Shown here: piece by piece, positions 21,810 through 54,957 of the stretch
Position numbering within the stretch: position 1 is the stretch's first letter
How the letters are laid out: every line of letters begins with the position of its first letter
The notes under the pieces: generated by a model
The model's input: the letters and a program-made list of their open reading frames with translations, nothing else
What the model was told of the DNA's origin: nothing
The model's database searches: none
Program-made: the position numbers and the translations under genes
From: Acanthochromis polyacanthus
Lineage: Eukaryota > Chordata > Actinopteri > Pomacentridae
Length of the DNA: 64,000 nucleotides
Assembly (NCBI RefSeq): GCF_021347895.1
Contig: NC_067127.1
Span: forward strand, 18,820,984-18,884,983
Direction: 5' to 3'

Positions 21810-24332
21810 TCAGTCCTCTGTTTTGCTCTGAGTCTTGAAGGCCTGTTTGCGTAGGTGAGCCTCGATCTCCTCGCGGAAAACCAGCATGCCCAGGTGGGAG
21901 TGGGAGGCCTCGTTCATGGCTTTGGATTGGATGCACATGCGGTACTGCTCTGGCGTCAGCTCGTCGGCACATTGCTTCTCGTGCCACATGTGGAACAGAC
22001 CCGACACCGGTGTCCGGATCACTATGGTGTCGCTCCGAAGATACTTCCTGTACAAGTGGACGTCTTCCACGCCCCAGCCTTTCACTTCAAGATCGAAACC
22101 ACCTTGAGGAATAAAATCCATTTGCAAGATGTTAAAGTACGCCCAAACTCAAAAACTGTATTGGTAAAAAGCTCTTGAGGGTCTACTAGAATTTGCTTAC
22201 ATGCTTTATTGTACTGTATATTACGGCAGCACTGCTATGAATTTAGGAGTAGCAGCCACTCTTTTCTTTATGCCAAACTAGCTGTGAGTCAGTTGTTTTG
22301 CAAATGTGCAACATGGTGACATAGATCAGTAACAGAACAAAATCCTGGACTTCAGATGAGGCCTTTGTGGCAGGTTAGGAGTAGTGTTTGTATGATAAAG
22401 AACTTCCTTGAAAGTTTTTAGACTTTTTGCATGCCCAAAAACCTACAACATGTAGTAAAGAACAAAAAACCCAAAAAGAAGGATACGGGCTTCTGAAACG
22501 ATCTGTGCTTACCAATATTTAGAAAATCTGAGCGATACTGACACGTCATTCCAAATCCAAAGTCTCTCCAGAATCCAGCGTCCTTTTTGTGAATCTATTT
22601 GAAATAAAAACGTCAATAAAAATGACAGATTTAAATCATCTTTCCGACATCCTACGTAAAGATGACTGTGAACTTCTACACCTCTTACCAGTTGGAGTTC
22701 AATGGGTGGAGCCAGCTCCAAATTTCCATAGACTATGGCAGGATTGTACAGACTGAACACCACTGGATAGAAGACTTTCTTGTCTACAAAACAAAACGAA
22801 TCAAACCAATTTTAGCACATTTAACCGAAAACAAGAGCACAAGCGATGCAATTCCTTTGAGCAGCAGCAGGACTAAACCTACTCGGAGCGGCGTGGAGAC
22901 GACAGGTGTTCAGGAACTCCAGTGTGAAATGGATGTCAACGTCGCAGAAAAACATCAGGACGTCGCCTTTCTTCCAAGCGTGGGCTCCGATGTCCAAACC
23001 TCGACCCCGAGAAAACTCCTCGTCCACTGGGATCAGAGTGTAATTGGAGAATGTTTCCTCCCTGTCAAACAACACGTTTGTTTAAACAAATGCCACACAT
23101 TTAAATTCTCATTACAGACAGAAAGTAGCACAAGCATATGAAAAGCTCTTTCTACGCCGAAGGACGAACCTGGACATTTTTTCCAAAGAAGACTTCACTT
23201 CCTGCAGGCCTTCCTGGCCAAAATAAACCACTGTGAGATGCACTCGTCTGTCCTGCTGTATGCACACCTCCCTAAAAACACAAAGCTTTCAAATGAATTA
23301 CAGGAGCCCTCTGCACAGTTGTATCTTATTCTGCTGGGTTATGCCAATAACCCGATAAGAACAGTCAGTCTCACCTGAAGTTTTGTAAGAACTGTGAGAA
23401 AGTTTCTACTCTGCCCGCCAGTGGCACTATGATGTTAATAATCATTCCAGATGTTTCTACAGATGTGCTCCTGACTTTCATCAACGGACCAAAAGGCCTG
23501 AAGAGTGTGACGTGGCGGAAGCTGCTCGAATCCTCTTTTTCAAAGAAGAGCTCATACAGCGTCCCTTTGTCTCGCTCTGTCCTGTATAGTCCTGACAAAA
23601 TAATAACAACATGAAAAACATGATGCTACACTGAGAACACTCATCAGTCACAGTTATGTGTTCATCAGCATGAATCTTACCTTCCGTAAAGTGACCCTCT
23701 GTGTAGGTTTGCCGCTGCATCGGCATGTCGTCCTCCACCCCGTCCTCCTCATCTGGGTTGTTGATGATATCCAGCGCTGCCTCAATGACCTCCACCAGCT
23801 CGTCCCTGCGGTCTTTCCTGACAGGTTTCTCTTCTGGGTGTCGCGTCAGCCCCATCTCCAGCTGGTACACCTTCGAAGAAGTGAAGCTCTCAAAAGGCAC
23901 CAGAGCGTACTCGCTTGGCAGACGCGCTCCTGTGTTCACCTCTGCCTTGTCGATCTGAGAATGCAGGTACTCCAGCAAATCTCCCGGCTCTTGGTCTTTG
24001 TTCTCAGCCAAACCCTGCACTCCTGGAGGCTCCTTCTTGTCCTGCAGGAGCTTCAGCTTGTCGCTCATTTCCTGAAGCTCCTGCTTAAGCTGGGCAATCT
24101 GACGCTTGAGGCTGGCGGCGCGGTTCAGGTGGCGCTCCTCCTGTTCCTGCAGCAGGGCCTGGTAGTATTCCTTCCCATAGTTGTCTCCTGCGATGCCGGG
24201 CAGAGCCAGGCTGACGTCTGCTGGCGGAGTGCACTCCAGCAGGTAGGCGAACAGCAGCAACACCAGCAGGAGGAAGAGGCCCAGGAAGAGCCAGCGGACT
24301 CGACCCTGGAGTGGCAACCCCCGCCTGGGCAT
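21810..24332 (-). CDS. csgalnact2: Chondroitin sulfate N-acetylgalactosaminyltransferase 2 (7 coding exons)
   Basis: A Golgi type II membrane enzyme that transfers GalNAc from UDP-GalNAc to start and extend chondroitin chains (family knowledge). Exons, 5' to 3': 24332-23681, 23591-23375, 23271-23170, 23061-22883, 22783-22689, 22594-22513, 22102-21810. This gives 539 codons (human 542). Visible features are the N-terminus MPRRGLPLQ, one membrane segment (about 15-34), a Gln/Glu/Leu-rich coiled coil (about 55-105, [19 protein letters not shown]), a DVD metal-binding motif (Asp364-Asp366 in FFCDVDI), and the C-terminal [14 protein letters not shown]. The usual GWGGED motif reads GWGVED (Val454). 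For exon 4 the GTAGGT donor was chosen because the nearby GTTTAG breaks the frame. An in-frame ATG 27 codons upstream (24413) exists, but the family N-terminus supports 24332. The gene lies downstream of ret in the same orientation. Confidence 0.96.
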
Positions 24333-24531
24333 CACGCTCTCATAAAAGCTATAGCTGGCAAGTCTGCATTCCCTTCCCCCTCTGCTCACATTACTAACAG
24401 CATGTTTGTGCACATCGTCTCAGGGATCTGGAAGGATGTTTGGGTCATTTTAGCATGAAGGTCTTGTTTCTTGGCTCCAATGCATCAGTGTCTTTATACA
24501 TTGGTCCGGTGCAAATCCATGCACTGATCAC
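24333..24531 (-). other. csgalnact2: csgalnact2 5' UTR part of exon 2
   Basis: A clear acceptor (TTTTTCACAG) ends at 24532, so the first coding exon probably begins at 24531 in non-coding sequence. The leader holds a short upstream ORF (ATG near 24501, stop at 24445) and an ATG in frame with the main coding region at 24413. The first exon is inferred at 26539 and upstream. Confidence 0.6.
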
Positions 24532-26538
24532 CTGTGAAAAACACAGAAATCCACAGTGAAACAAAAAAGCTTTCCCAAGACTTTTAAATAAATCACTCTG
24601 ATTAAAACATTGGATACCAGCTGATAACAGACAATGCCACTTAGTAGCACAACACTGTGTTACCATTCAAGCAACCACCCTGCCAGTTACAATTATATTC
24701 AATCAATCAAATATTTTTTTTCTGTAACAACTTGTTCAAAAGATTCCAACGTTCAGTCAGATTGTAGACTTCAAAGATTTAGTTAAAACCTGAAGAAACA
24801 GAGACAGGAGAAATTAGCTACACCTGGAGAGCTAGCACACGAATGCTAGGTCTGAGCCAAACAACAGTACAGAGAAAACTGGTGGGTGAGATTCACAGCA
24901 AGCTGCTAAACATTGACTTCTGGATTAACTGTCTCCTCTTCAAAATAAAAGCACAACACTGAGGAGCAGCAATGCAATCGACTGCAGATACCCAGAGGGA
25001 CATTGGGGTTATATTGAACAGCATATTTCATATAAAACCACTGTGTTTAAGGTCGCTGACTCATAGACTAAAGAAATCTCATTCAAGGCCACTTTAGGAG
25101 TCCTTTACAAAAAGCCTGCTGGGAAACCTTCAATGTAGGAGTATTTAAACCTCAGCCTGTATTGTTTCTTGAAGGTCACACAGCTCCAGTCCTAAACTCA
25201 CAAAGTCATGCTGATTTTGTGTTCTCACTCCCCTGGTTTCCACCTGGCCTCACAGGTGTAAATCAGTCCCAAGATGGCTATAATGAAAACCAGCAGGCCT
25301 CTGACTCCAAAGACTCAACGCTGGAAACGGCTTCTCTCAGGTTTCAAAAAAACTGCAACAGTTATCAAACCATGTTGATGCACCTTCACAGCGATAATTT
25401 TTTCCCCCCTGTACACTTATTTTTTTTGTCCTAAATGAATGTTTAATGTTGACATAAAGCATGACTTTTGGAAACCATTAAAAATGTTTCACAGGGACCC
25501 ATTCTGCTGATAAAGAGGAACCAATGGCAAATACTGTACCCAACACAGAAGTCCTATTTTCCAACAAAAATAGTATTATGCTATTTTTGTTCAAAAGTGA
25601 GGGGTTCTACCCACACCAACAAGGACAAGCATTACATAAAGTTCAGTTAACCATGGTTAAAATAAAGACAGTAAGTCAGTATCACTGTGTTTTCTGTTTA
25701 TTTCAGAATCAGTTATACTGCCAAGTAGATTTACGCATTTGAAGATTTAGACTTGGTGTTTTACTGCATATCAGTGAACACTGACAATCATAAAATTTAA
25801 AAGGACAATGAAAAATTTCAAAAAGCAAATGATAGAAGTTTATAAAATCAAGGTATTATAGATGGTATAATTCTTGAGACTTTACTTCTGGTGATTTTCC
25901 TTTGGCTTTGGATAAAACTACTTTGATGCCAAAAATTCCTCTATGAGGGGAAAACCCGTATTATTTAGAGGAATATGATCGTCATGATGAACTACTTATT
26001 TTTAAACTCTGCAGTGTGTTCACTTTTAAAGACAAACAGATCACTTGTAAGATTTGCTGGCTCGGCAACTTTGTGTGAAGAGGAAACACATGAAACTCTA
26101 ACCACACTGACATCCACCTCATGACTTTACAGACTGTGTTTATTTTGTCTTCCTTCTAGCTGCAAATTACATAATTGCCTTGGTATGAATACATAGCCAG
26201 GAGTGAGCAGTGACACTTCAGATGGAAGTACGACACATTTATACATCAGCAGGGACTTACAGATTATAGATTTATTTAATGTTGCTTTGAAATTGGACTA
26301 CTAGCAGAATGAAGCAGACAAATATTGACATTATAGCTTTCTCTTTGACATCTGTCCTTTTGGAAATCCTAACGCCAGACAGATACTGTACTCTTATTTT
26401 GAAAATTCCAAACCGGACAGTAGCGCTGTTCAGCAGCTGGCTTAGCGACAGTCGTTGCTTCACCCCGCTTTCAGATTATTTTACGTCCATTAAGGAGCCT
26501 GCTAATCACTTACAGTATTAAAAAAAACAATCACTCAC
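24532..26538 (-). other. csgalnact2: csgalnact2 intron in the 5' UTR
   Basis: Bounded by a GTGAGTG donor at 26538 and the CACAG acceptor at 24532. About 2 kb, AT-rich. I see no coding exon or recognisable repeat in it. Its limits depend on the inferred non-coding exon 1. Confidence 0.5.
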
Positions 26539-26740
26539 CTAATCATGTGTTTGTCCATTCCTGCCCGTGTTTCTAGATCTTGGTTTTGGTGTAAAACCAG
26601 CGGCAGCAGCAGCTTCTGTTATAAAATGCCACGGAGCAAAGAGAAGCGAGTGGGTCGTAGTCTGCTTCCGCTCCGCAGCTGACCAATAGGAGCGCAGCTG
26701 CCGAGAAACGTCATCAAACACGCTGAAGCCCTGATTCATA
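26539..26740 (-). promoter_or_regulatory. csgalnact2: Probable csgalnact2 non-coding exon 1 and promoter
   Basis: A locally GC-rich island in AT-rich surroundings, with a CCAAT box (26683-26687, inverted relative to the gene) and several CpGs. It ends in a good minus-strand splice donor (GATTAG then GTGAGTG). This fits a first exon splicing to 24531. No TATA box or mapped start site can be read. Confidence 0.55.
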
Positions 26741-27417
26741 ATAACGACCTTTATTGTTACTAAAATTGCTATTTTTATGTTGAAATTATTAAGTTGTTAT
26801 TGAATTGTTCTACGTATTACTACGTTTTTCTAAGTTGTGTTTTTGCCCGTGGCCATGATTAAAAAATTAAATGCTTTTCCAATAACTTAATTACAACATA
26901 AATATGTTAGTAAAAACAAGATTTGCTTGCTTTAACCACCAAAAATAATTGTTTTTGCTTCCCATTCTATTGCCCTGCGTGTTTCTCTGGTCTGATTGAT
27001 AGAACAAATCTCTTATCACTGATGATGCATGAGCTGACAACTCTGAATTGAATAACCATCTAAATGGCAACAGATGATTTGTTTAATGTTTTAACATGTG
27101 ATCTGTTATCACTATGGTGCACAAAGTAAACCAGGAAATGTTCCCATGAGATTCTATTTTTAGTTTTCCTTTTATTCATTTCCTTTATTAATTTCCATTA
27201 AGAGTGGCAGGAGCCTGGATAGTATCCCAGCAGACATTACGTGGAGACACTGCAACAGCATGAACAGGCCACCGGTCCATCACAGAGCTGCTTTAATCAA
27301 TACTTAGACGCACTTCATTTGTTTTCTCTCTCTTGTTTGTTAGACACATGGTGATATAATTTTTTAACTACAATAAAGTGCACTACAAAACTTAAGTTTT
27401 TACAAATGGTATTTGGA

Positions 27418-27755
27418 TAATATGAAGAGGGTGGTTGGTTATCACTGTCGCCTCACAGCTAGAAGATCCCTGGTTCACGCACAGTCTGGGATCTTTCTGT
27501 ATGGAGTTTGCATGTTCTCCCTGTGCATGTGTGGGTTCTCACCGGGTTCTCTGACTTCCTCCCACAGTCCAAAACATGATGAAGTTAACTGGTGATTCTA
27601 AATTGTCCATAAGTGTGAATGTGAGTGTGATTGTTTGTCTCTATGTGTAGCCCTGTGGTAGAGCACTGCCTTCATTCTAAGTCAACTGGGATAAATTCCA
27701 GCACCCTATGACCCTAATGAGGATTAAGCAGTGCATAGATAATGGATAGATGGAT
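27418..27755 (+). mobile_element. tRNA-like SINE element
   Basis: The head resembles a tRNA-derived promoter ('gttatcactgtcgcctcacagctagaag...ctggttcacgc', a decayed B box). The body motifs are 'ggagtttgcatgttctccc', 'cacagtccaaaacatgatgaagttaactggtgattc' (split across mutations), 'gtgtgaatgtgagtgtgatt' and 'gaccctaatgaggatt', then a GGATAGATGGATG tail. It matches the copies at 55681 and 16911. The family name is not assigned. Confidence 0.65.
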
Positions 27756-27854
27756 GATATGAACACTACTATGTTGTTTATTGTCACATGTCTATGTACT
27801 TATATACAAGATGTATGTGAAGGCAGCAACACTAGCCTAAGGAAAAATCTCTAC

Positions 27855-28085
27855 AAAAATAATATAGTATATCATATTGTTTTGTATCTTATATCTTTGT
27901 GGATCCCATTGTATTTTAGCAAATTGTGTTGTATCGAATACTAATGTATCTTATCAAATCTTATTGCATCATATCATATTTTATCATATTGTATCATATT
28001 GAGCCATATTGTCTTGTATCGCACTGTATTGTATCATATTGTAATGGACTATATGATACTGTATTGTATTATACTGCATTGTAAT
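27855..28085 (+). repeat. Degenerate TATCATATTG-type tandem tract
   Basis: Irregular reiteration of TATTG, GTATC and CATAT words ('atcatattttatcatattg', 'gtattgtatcatattgtaa'), with a small outlier at 28436-28467. It appears to be an eroded minisatellite of about 5-10 bp units. Confidence 0.6.
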
Positions 28086-28428
28086 TCCTGTCTTGTGATC
28101 ATTGACCTTTAACTTCTTTGTGTACTTTTTGTAATGTCCTTTTATTGTGATCTATTGTCCTTTAATTGTGACCTATTGTCCTGTGTTTTATTGTATGTTT
28201 CACTGTTGTGTTTTATTTGTGTACTTTTTGCAGTGTGCTTTTAGTGTCACATATTGTCCTATGTATAACTGTTAAGACCATTTTGTGTTGTCTTTTTTAC
28301 CTGCCTAGGGACTGTGGATGTAAATTAGCATTGTTGCTATAATCAAGCACATTTACGTCCACCACTCTTTAAATAGACGTTCATTAATGTGCACTGTCCC
28401 TAATAAATAAAGAAACAAATAAATAAAA
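28086..28428 (+). mobile_element. 3' end of a non-LTR retrotransposon-like element
   Basis: Contains 'ctgcctagggactgtggatg', 'aattagcattgttgctataatc', 'gtgcactgtccctaataaa' and a terminal (AAATAAAT) tail, preceded by a 'tattgtcctttaattgtgac' reiteration. The layout suits a LINE 3' UTR. No reverse-transcriptase frame is present and the family is uncertain. Confidence 0.5.
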
Positions 28429-29116
28429 GTAATTATTGCATTGTATCATATCCTATTGTATCGTACCACCCAGTTGACACTTGACTGAGAAAATAGAAAA
28501 TAACCTTCTTATGATTTTGTCAATATTACAGAACCTGGTCAAAATCCAAGAAGGCAAGGGTTGTAGAAAAATACCATGAATATTTTAATTTCATAGGAAT
28601 ACTAGCTAATATTATATCTCAGATGTCTTTCCAACCTATTTCACACCTCTCTCTTCAGACTCACCCCCATGCTTTATGTCATAAACACAGTAGTAAACAT
28701 GATATTGAATGTTACACATGAAATACAGTGGTTCACAAAACTCTGCCTCTAAAACCTGAAAAACTAAAACCTTTAATAGCTTTTTAATGTAAGATATTTA
28801 TACTTGCGTCAAGAGAATTGCAGCTCAGTGGAAATGCAAACTGCCCACTGAACTTGCATTGGTAGAAAAAGGCTCCTCAGGCCATAATATATTTTAGAAA
28901 TAGATTTTTCTGAAAGCTGGAGTTTATAATGAACTAATCATGTCTGTAGGTGAACCGAGACTGAAAATTATATCACTATGCTGTGAAAATAATTCTTCCT
29001 GTGAACCACCAAACACAATTTGCATATTGAACATTTACAATAGCTATACACAGAAGCTTATTTCACATCTATTCTCAGAGACGTGATGTGAGCAGACATA
29101 CGGCACATTTTTAATG

Positions 29117-29122
29117 TTTATT
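29117..29122 (-). terminator. ret: Candidate poly(A) signal of ret
   Basis: AATAAA on the minus strand about 820 nt past the ret (RET51) stop codon. It is one plausible end of the 3' UTR. No mapped end is available. Confidence 0.35.
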
Positions 29123-29944
29123 AATAATTGGAACATAATCAAATAATAACAACATAACAGTGATAAACACTCATTGGTTTACATAATCAGACGTTTTCCA
29201 CAAAGATTGCCATTACAGTGAATGAAAATGTGATCTGTTATCTGACACAGGACATGCTCACAATCTACATTAAGCCTCATGTCCTTTCACTGGAGTAGCA
29301 CTCATTAGATGATATTTTTCATGTAAAAAAAAAAAACGAAGACAAAAACAACGAAACAAGAACAAAAGTATGAAAACTGCTCACTGAACATGTCTGCGTT
29401 ACTTTTCTTTGGCAAGAACAGCTTGTGGGAGAAACAAAACAAAAATGGGTCTTTGACATTTTGAGGAGCATAGTCCTCTAAAGTAGAAACTTTATATTTC
29501 CAGAACAAGTTCAGCATTTTGCTTTTGTCCACTCAATCCCAGCTATCTACAACAGGTGATGGTAAAGACGTCCCCTTTAATTCCTGGGCTGGAACAAGAT
29601 CTTCACAGTCGCACATTAACAATTGGAGGCTATTGTAGAAGCGGCACAGGCACTTAAAAGACATTGACACTGACATACAATCTGGTACAATAGTCATGCA
29701 GTGATACAATTTGGCTAACATGACCCGTGAGGTAATAATTAACATACTGAAGAGCTGAATGAAGCACGGCCTATGTTGATCCAGCCGGTTTTGCAGATAA
29801 AAAGACCCCAGTTTTTAAATGTTGAAATACCCGTGCAACAGAAATAAAAGGGAACCAACTTTAGCATCAGATTGTTTATGTACAGTCTTACAGAAATATA
29901 CACATCTACCAATTAGTCATCTTTTCTACAGTGTCGGTTTGTCT

Positions 29945-51640
<21,696 letters not shown>

Positions 51641-51960
51641 ATTCGCGAACCATAAGTAAAAGTTTCTGAATGAAAACAAGACTAAAAAAAATCCTTTGGG
51701 TGTAAATGTGAGGAAAACAATAATCAAAGCGACGGAATAAACAGAATCGGTGCGTAAACCAGTGCGCGTCCCTGCGTCCTCGGCTCTGGCCAGCCTGATG
51801 GAGTCCTCAGTATCCCATAGACGGACTGTGTGTGCGGCTCTGTGGCTGCTGCTGGGCTCTGAGGCTGATCGGGGGGAGGAGGTTCACTGCTTCACCACTC
51901 ACTGCCCCGCTGTTTCCGCAGCAGCAGGCAGCTCAGCATCTACAGGAAATTTAAGAGCAT
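51641..51960 (-). promoter_or_regulatory. ret: Probable ret 5' UTR and promoter region
   Basis: Immediately upstream of the ret ATG (context GCGAATATGG). It is locally richer in G+C (for example near 51770-51900) than the flanks. No TATA box at a convincing distance and no mapped start. The extent is an estimate. Confidence 0.4.
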
Positions 51961-54349
51961 AATTTACCAGCAGGTCAGTCATCTCATTAACGCTCTGGAG
52001 GGGGAAAATTATTAACAATTACCATTAGAAGTGCGGTAATTCATTTTAAAGGTACAAACAGTTTTTCAGTGAGGTGTCAGGTGTGCGCCTTTTAATCAGT
52101 GATTCATTCAAACAGGCATGTAATCCTTTGTTTCTGTTTTTTCTTCTTACTTTTTAAATCATGATATCACATCCGCCTCCGGTAGGTTTCAGTCAGAGGC
52201 CAACATGAGGTGAAGTCCTGCCAGTGGGCAGATAGCAGGATGTTTTTGGATAAATGATCAGGCAGTTCTCTGCTGAGCTACAACCCAAAACACCATGTGG
52301 ATTAATTACACGTACACAGAGCTGATCTGCACAGAAATTTTACTTTCAGTCCCAAAACAAAACCAGCCGCTGCGTGACTCTGCTCAGACTCGGTGGGATG
52401 TTTTCCCCTCACAGGTCCGAGTGTGTGTCTGAGGCTGAAGGCTGTGTTAAAGTGTGGGATCTCTGTGTGACTGGATAGTGTGGAGTGATGCATTGCTGCA
52501 GCCTCAGGCCAAGACACCAGTCACTCACACAGCAGTGGCTTTCCAATCAATGGCTCTGCATGGAGCAAAAACACAGAGGCTCACTGGGCTGCAGAGGAGA
52601 TCGCAGGCTCCTCAGAAGCTCCAGCAACTTTTACCAGCTGGAGAAAAACACATCACCAGGTCTTGTGGCTGCACCTCCTGTCTTTAGTCTGATCATCTGC
52701 TGCTCTGGATGGGGACTGGAAACGGTGTGTGCTAAGCAGAGTTAAATGGGGAAGCACAATCAAGAAAGGGATGAAATTTCACATTGTTAAAGTCCATTGT
52801 TTCCTTTAAGATAAACCAAAACAAGACAGTATCAGAAGGTTGCTGGACATTGTATATCAAAGCAGGCTATAGTGACACAGATTGAACTAAATGTGAATCC
52901 AGTGGTGAGACTACAGGACACAAAACTCACCCTAGAAACTTTGCCATTTATCTATGGGCTCCTGCAGAAGAAAAAGTGCACCAGCTGCAGTTTTGTCTTG
53001 ACTGCAGGTTACAGCAGATAAAAAGCACTTTTTCATTTGTACTTGTTTGTACACTCTTGAATCAAGCTGGCTTGTGGTTCTGTTGTCAAACTGAAAATAC
53101 TTCTGAATGTCTGATGACAATCAGATTGGCTATTTTATTATTTTTCTATCATCTCGTTCAGCTTTGCACAATAAGCTGCAATGTAAAATAATCTGTTTAT
53201 ATGAAATGATCTGATGGCTCAAATATTCACTCATGTTTCGGATGAATGTAGCGCTGCTCGCTGCATCAAGGGAGAATGTGGGGATCATTAAGTGATATTA
53301 GAAGCCGAGCAGCCGACATGAGCACACCGTATCTGGGATAAAGTTTCCATATGACAGACTATAGGTATCCTGAGACATATGCTCAGTGAGAATCAATACA
53401 GATAAGGAAACGTGGTGGTGAGGACATGATATGTGCAACCACAATGTTTTTATGGGCTTTTTTTCTGAGAATGCAGGAGCAACAACAAATGTAGAAACAC
53501 CACATCCACATTCTTGACATTCTTATTTTGCCCCCTTTGATCTTTATCAACAGTTGCCTGTAGTATTTAATGAATGGGTTCTGACCTCCTCCTGATGTTG
53601 CATTTACAGTAAGTCTCTCCACATGAGTCAGCTAAATGCTTATATTTAAATACAAAGCTTTATCATTGCTTGCAAATACACAAATGATATCTTTAGACCT
53701 CTGTGGTGAGTCCATATTGATTTTATTTTCATCTCATGATGAATCAGCTATGCATTTCCATTGTTGGCACAGTAGTTTGGAAAAGCAATTACTGATTTGA
53801 GTCTTGTTCAAGAAGGCAGGATGCACCTACTGGGATTCAAACAACTTCTCCTCATAAGACAATTACCAAAACCACTACAGCATGTTATGCAACGTTGTTA
53901 CGGCTTCTGAGGAGTGCGTAATAGGATTTCACTGTGGAGGAAGAGCATGATGCTGTTTCATTTCATTAACTAGATGGTTATTTCATGATGTACACACCAC
54001 CTGACGTGATGCTGAGGGACACTGATCTGAGGATGCTCAGTGCTGCCATGTAAACACTCTACAAATGTGCGTAAATCTCTCAACTCGGCTGTCAATCGTG
54101 GGAATATTACAATCTGAGGCTGAGAATGAGTCGTGTTTCAGTGAGTAAGTGGCTCTGGGTGTTAAATATGTAAAACATGTAAAGGGCTCAGGCTCTTTGA
54201 AAGGGGCTCATCTGATGAATTGAATTTGTGTAATTTCCCTGATTTTCTAATACAATGAGTGCAAGAGGTGTCGGTCCCATTAATGACACTCCTTTGTGAG
54301 TTGTGCATCTTGACCCCTAGTAAAGTACCATCACCCGGACAGCAGATGG

Positions 54350-54455
<106 letters not shown>

Positions 54456-54947
54456 GAGGAGTGGCCATGGCAACAGACTCATAATGGTCGGCCTGGTGTG
54501 TTGTGGAATCACTCGGCCTAATTTGTTAAGTACCACCTCAGTATATTTGATTTAATCAGTCTATTCTGTGCAGAAAACAAGTGGAATAAATCCTCAGCTG
54601 GCCACACTGACAGCAGATCAGACATCGTCTACAGAAACTGCATTATATGGATTAGATGGATGAACATTTTCATACTTCACAGCTCCACTTTGCTGCACTT
54701 TGTTTTTAAGATCTTTTGTAAGATTTTAAGATGCTTGATCAGATAACTCAGACATTAGTTCAATTCATTCCAGTGTATGTGGGCAGGTTGTACTTCCTAG
54801 AAATCGACTAAACTGATTAAGCCAAGAACCTGGGCCAGGTATTTAAGAACTCCCCCAGATGTTACAGTAATCTGTATACCTTCTGAGCAGTGTTTGCTTT
54901 TGATTGGAAAAATAAGAAAATATCCTCTGCAGGATAAAAGCGGGTCT

Positions 54948-54953
54948 TTTATT
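54948..54953 (-). terminator. hgsnat: AATAAA just after the hgsnat stop codon
   Basis: A minus-strand AATAAA four nt past the stop codon at 54958. If used, the 3' UTR would be only some 20-35 nt. No strong downstream GT-rich element is evident, so a more distal signal may be the real one. Confidence 0.3.
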
Positions 54954-54957
54954 TTTC

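Larger units (their letters stand above)
26741..29116. other. Intergenic region between ret and csgalnact2, repeat-rich
   Basis: No coding exon found. It holds an imperfect inverted AT-rich stretch (about 26760-26920), a SINE-like element, a degenerate TATTG-type tract and a retrotransposon 3' end, each listed separately. 28480-29100 is unremarkable AT-rich sequence. Confidence 0.55.

Noticed and set aside
22873..22882. GTTTAG as the donor of csgalnact2 exon 4
   Set aside because: It leaves the next exon out of frame. The GTAGGT donor four nt upstream restores the family sequence.
23658..24458. 266-codon open frame on the + strand
   Set aside because: It is the antisense reading of csgalnact2 coding exons 1-2 and has no family similarity of its own.
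26760..26920. Imperfect AT-rich inverted repeat upstream of the csgalnact2 promoter
   Set aside because: Pairing requires several gaps and the composition is low-complexity, so chance similarity is likely.
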